Assembly: GCA_041656175.1 (NCBI GenBank)
Contig: JBBAEA010000151.1
Span: 1 to 7,842, forward strand
Length of the DNA: 7,842 nucleotides
Reading direction: 5' to 3'
Origin: JBBAEA01 sp041656175
GTDB lineage: Bacteria; Myxococcota_A; Bradymonadia; UBA4248
Shown: positions 5,923 to 7,842 of the stretch, in pieces
How the letters are laid out: each line of letters opens with the position of its first letter
Position numbering within the stretch: the first letter of the stretch is position 1
Position numbers and translations under genes: made by a program
Notes under the pieces: model-generated
What the model was told of the DNA's origin: nothing
The model's input: the letters and a program-made list of their open reading frames with translations, nothing else
The model's database searches: none

Positions 5923-5948
5923 TATGGAACTGATTCGGCTTCCCCATA
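5923..5948 (-). promoter_or_regulatory. Hairpin abutting the rpsF ribosome binding site
   Basis: In the leftward transcript UAUGG (5948-5944) pairs with CCAUA (5927-5923). Either AA/UU pairs or G-U wobbles can extend the stem, leaving a loop with CCG at 5938-5936. The 3' arm ends one base before the Shine-Dalgarno GGGAG (5922-5918). S6:S18-binding leaders with an exposed CCG are known upstream of rpsF in many bacteria. This hairpin is a candidate for that element, but I cannot confirm the consensus by eye. Confidence 0.4.
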
Positions 5949-5953
5949 AGCAA

Positions 5954-5972
5954 AGCGCCCCCAGCGGGCGCT
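5954..5972 (-). promoter_or_regulatory. GC-rich hairpin in rpsF leader (attenuator or weak terminator)
   Basis: AGCGCCC (5972-5966 on the minus strand) pairs with GGGCGCT (5960-5954) around a five-base loop. Only a short TTGCTT follows, so as a terminator for the upstream FHA gene it would be weak. The 3' arm can alternatively pair with GCGCCCC at 5997-5991. That arm would be present only in transcripts reading through from the FHA gene. Confidence 0.5.
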
Positions 5973-5997
5973 CTGCGAGAAGCAAGGAGCGGGGCGC

Positions 5998-6026
5998 AAT
6001 ATACACAAGCGCCATTCAACTTGCAA
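5998..6026 (-). promoter_or_regulatory. Predicted promoter of rpsF-rplI
   Basis: On the minus strand TTGCAA (6026-6021) and TATATT (6003-5998) are spaced by exactly 17 bp. The -10 matches consensus at 5 of 6 positions and the -35 at 4 of 6. Transcription would start near 5991, giving a leader of about 80 nt. The promoter fits in the gap after the FHA gene stop codon (6035-6037). Confidence 0.6.
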
Positions 6027-6034
6027 GTCTTCTT

Positions 6035-7669
6035 TTATTTTCCGCACTTTTCGCGGTTCTTTGAAACAAATTCCTTCGCAGGTCCAGCGCAACTCCCAGA
6101 TTGCGCGCGCTCGTAGTATCGATAAGGTTCGCACGAGTTGGGCGCGAAGATCTTGAGTTTAGTTGCCATGACGCAGAGCACATCATCCTTATTCTTCTCG
6201 GAGCTGGGAAGCTCATTGTATGCGGCTTTAAGCGCTGAAGTGTTCGTAGCCTTTTGCATTCTCTCTTTAATGGCAGGAATATTGACATTGGATGGAGCCG
6301 GAATTGTCTCTTGAGTTGTGGGTCTACGCGTTGTACCTCGCCCGCCGGAGTCGGATCTCGCTGGTGCCTTTGCTGCTTGGAGCTGTTGCCCAACACTTTG
6401 CACCCTAGCTCTATCTTGGGAGCGACGCGCAAGCTCTTCGTAAATCTTTTCGGCTTCGTCCAAATTCTGGCTGTTAAAGGCAGAATTAAAGCGAAGAACG
6501 ATTTCATCGTCACGACATTTTATGGCTTTATTTCGCACATCGTTATCGCGCACTAACTTTTCGTACACGCGCGTCGTCGAGTCTATGCCCTCAAGCATAT
6601 CAATGGCCTCTTGGCACTTTCCGTCGGCTAGCGCATTCTTCGCATCTTCATACTCACGCATCGCCGTCTCTTCGCGATTCAGCGAGTCCATCATGTTTAA
6701 AACCATGGGATTGGAAGGATTGAGTTCGTACGCTTTTTCGCAGTTTGTGCGCGCCAGCGTTAAATCCATCTTAAAAATATTGTTCTCGCATGCCGTCGCC
6801 AACTGCAACATTTCGGTATTTGCATCTTTAACGACCACTGTAGTGGTAACGACTTCCTGCGTTGGCTTGTCGTCAAAGACGCCCGTAACGTAGAGGGTGA
6901 CCAAGACAGCACCCACGACGGCTAGCAGCAACAAGCCTATTACCAGCCCCAGCATCGGCGCGCTGCGTTTGGGTTCATCATCGAATCCCCCCGGATTGAA
7001 GTACCAAAGCTCTCCCGGCGCGCAGTAGCGCATCATGACGTGGCCTAAAATGACCGTATCGCCCGAGAAGAGCTCGTGTACGCCAGTGCACGGCAACCAG
7101 TTGATCTTCAAGCCATTCGATGAGCCTAAATCCTCAATCTCAAAGTTACCACGAGCGTTTCGCGTGATCTTTGCATGATTCCCGCTCACCGAAACGTGTT
7201 CTATGTGCAAATCGCAAGTAGGATTTCGCCCTAGAGTAACAATTCCCTTGGTTATCGGATACTCGCGTCCCGCAAAATTCGACGAAACCACGACGAGCTT
7301 TGGTTGCATCGCAGGCGGAATATCGACCGCACCTTGCGCCACTGCCGCGGGTTGCTTTATCACCTGCGGTAGGCTCTCATCCTGCAAATACAAGCGATAG
7401 TCGCCTATACGGATTTCATCGCCAAAGGATACACGCATCGGTCCGTCAATCTTGGACGAATTGACCTTGATTCCATAGCGCGCTTCGACCGGCTCGACAT
7501 ATATACCGTCAGCACCCGCGTACAATCGCGCGTGGCGCCGCGAAACGTTTCGTTCCTTAAGGCGGATAACATTACCCTCCTTACGGCCTATCGTAATGTC
7601 GGCGGTTTCCGGATTTATGGGTGCTAATTTCGACTTCCCTTCGAAGTCCTCTATCAATAATCTCAGCAT
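6035..7669 (-). CDS. Double-FHA membrane protein with TPR-like, Cys-containing outer region
   Basis: Predicted 544-residue protein. ATG 7669-7667 is chosen because GGGA lies 6 nt upstream and MLRLLIEDFEGK fits an FHA beginning; the longer frame starts with TTG at 7711 and adds 14 residues without support. FHA1 spans about residues 4-97 (GR at 28-29, SRRH at 43-46, N70). FHA2 spans about 123-220 (LGR to 148, SGNH at 162-165, GSSNG at 182-186). These domains bind phosphothreonine peptides, and the key residues are present in both. A TM helix lies at 239-263 after Lys/Arg, so the FHA domains should be cytosolic and the rest outside. Residues about 285-435 are helical and TPR-like (EKAYELNPSNP, KCQEAIDMLEGI). 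An Arg/Thr linker (446-452) and a last helical part follow. Eight Cys lie outside (294, 310, 352, 385, 499, 513, 527, 542), suggesting disulfides. A signalling or envelope sensor role is inferred. Its kinase partner is not in the window. Confidence 0.88.
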   Translation of the reverse strand: MLRLLIEDFEGKSKLAPINPETADITIGRKEGNVIRLKERNVSRRHARLYAGADGIYVEPVEARYGIKVNSSKIDGPMRVSFGDEIRIGDYRLYLQDESLPQVIKQPAAVAQGAVDIPPAMQPKLVVVSSNFAGREYPITKGIVTLGRNPTCDLHIEHVSVSGNHAKITRNARGNFEIEDLGSSNGLKINWLPCTGVHELFSGDTVILGHVMMRYCAPGELWYFNPGGFDDEPKRSAPMLGLVIGLLLLAVVGAVLVTLYVTGVFDDKPTQEVVTTTVVVKDANTEMLQLATACENNIFKMDLTLARTNCEKAYELNPSNPMVLNMMDSLNREETAMREYEDAKNALADGKCQEAIDMLEGIDSTTRVYEKLVRDNDVRNKAIKCRDDEIVLRFNSAFNSQNLDEAEKIYEELARRSQDRARVQSVGQQLQAAKAPARSDSGGRGTTRRPTTQETIPAPSNVNIPAIKERMQKATNTSALKAAYNELPSSEKNKDDVLCVMATKLKIFAPNSCEPYRYYERAQSGSCAGPAKEFVSKNREKCGK

Positions 7670-7702
7670 TTGACATCCCAATGCTAAAAAACACTCGCCA
7701 AA

Positions 7703-7734
7703 ATCTGGCAAACTTATCTAGCCTGAAATCTAGC
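7703..7734. repeat. Three ATCT(A/G)GC repeats upstream of the FHA gene
   Basis: ATCTGGC at 7703-7709, ATCTAGC at 7716-7722 and ATCTAGC at 7728-7734 recur with 13- and 12-bp spacing, close to one helical turn. They lie 34-65 bp upstream of the FHA start codon, where a promoter would be expected. No strong -35/-10 pair is evident. TTGCCA appears twice on the minus strand (7746-7741 region and 7711-7706 region), but without a good -10. They may be operator-like sites. Confidence 0.4.
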
Positions 7735-7783
7735 AACTTGGCAAATGATAAGCGATGTAGGTTTTAGAATTCTCTACTTTTGG

Positions 7784-7808
7784 GGGGGGCTAATTCGCCC
7801 CCCTACGC
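7784..7808 (-). repeat. G-run/C-run palindrome, copy 2
   Basis: GGGGGGC (7784-7790) is complementary to GCCCCCC (7797-7803) around TAATTC, followed by TACGC (7804-7808). Read on the minus strand it begins GCGTAGGGGGGC and ends TAGCCCCCC, the same frame as copy 1 at 326-349. Further pairing follows to its right: GGGC (7811-7814) with GCCC (7822-7825), enclosed by ACGCG (7805-7809) and CGCGT (7836-7840). The element may continue past the window edge. Confidence 0.55.
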
Positions 7809-7842
7809 GCGGGCTTCCTCGGCCCTAGTCCAATTCGCGTAA

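Noticed and set aside
5954..5972. Strong terminator for the FHA gene
   Set aside because: The hairpin is good but the following T-tract is short and broken, and a promoter lies upstream of it. It is better read as leader structure.
6016..6513. 165-residue minus-strand frame within the FHA gene
   Set aside because: A shadow in another frame. The FHA protein frame is continuous with clear domains.

Overview
The window reads as a bacterial chromosome segment of moderate GC content with seven protein genes and one tRNA. The likely source is a deltaproteobacterial or Myxococcota/Bradymonadota-type lineage. That rests on a double-FHA membrane protein with a TPR-like tail, a style common there, beside charged low-complexity proteins. 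It is an inference from gene style, not a taxonomic proof. No CRISPR array, transposase, phage gene, or toxin-antitoxin pair is visible.

Layout, left to right. Positions 1-482 hold no credible gene: an AT-rich stretch with a short direct repeat, a block of long inverted repeats (242-292), a G-run/C-run palindrome (331-349), and a good sigma-70-type promoter. Positions 483-1373 (+) encode a single-pass membrane protein with a long Glu-rich coiled coil, followed by a rho-independent terminator. Positions 1512-1596 are tRNA-Leu(CAG) with its own strong terminator. Positions 1750-2667 (+) encode a protein with a Lys/Ala/Glu repeat arm and an unrecognised globular domain. Positions 2742-3554 (+) encode a GIDE-domain membrane protein, closely followed by an Xaa-Pro aminopeptidase (3580-4893, +).

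A hairpin with A/T flanks on both sides (4933-4960) separates this rightward block from a leftward block. The leftward block contains rplI (L9, 4983-5426), rpsF (S6, 5469-5912), and a large FHA-FHA-TM-TPR-like protein (6035-7669). The expected rpsR (S18) is absent between rpsF and rplI. The rpsF leader carries hairpins that abut the ribosome binding site.

How the genes work together: S6 and L9 are ribosomal, PepP trims Xaa-Pro N-termini, and tRNA-Leu is housekeeping. The remaining four genes are accessory envelope or cytoplasmic proteins. Two of them, the coiled-coil protein and the FHA protein, share an architecture: a cytosolic N-terminal module, one TM segment, and an outer tail with an Arg/Thr-rich patch. 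No new enzymatic or defence system can be demonstrated here. The most novel material is the FHA/TPR cysteine-containing protein, the repeat-arm protein, the rpsF leader without rpsR, and a G/C-run palindrome found at both ends of the window in opposite orientation.
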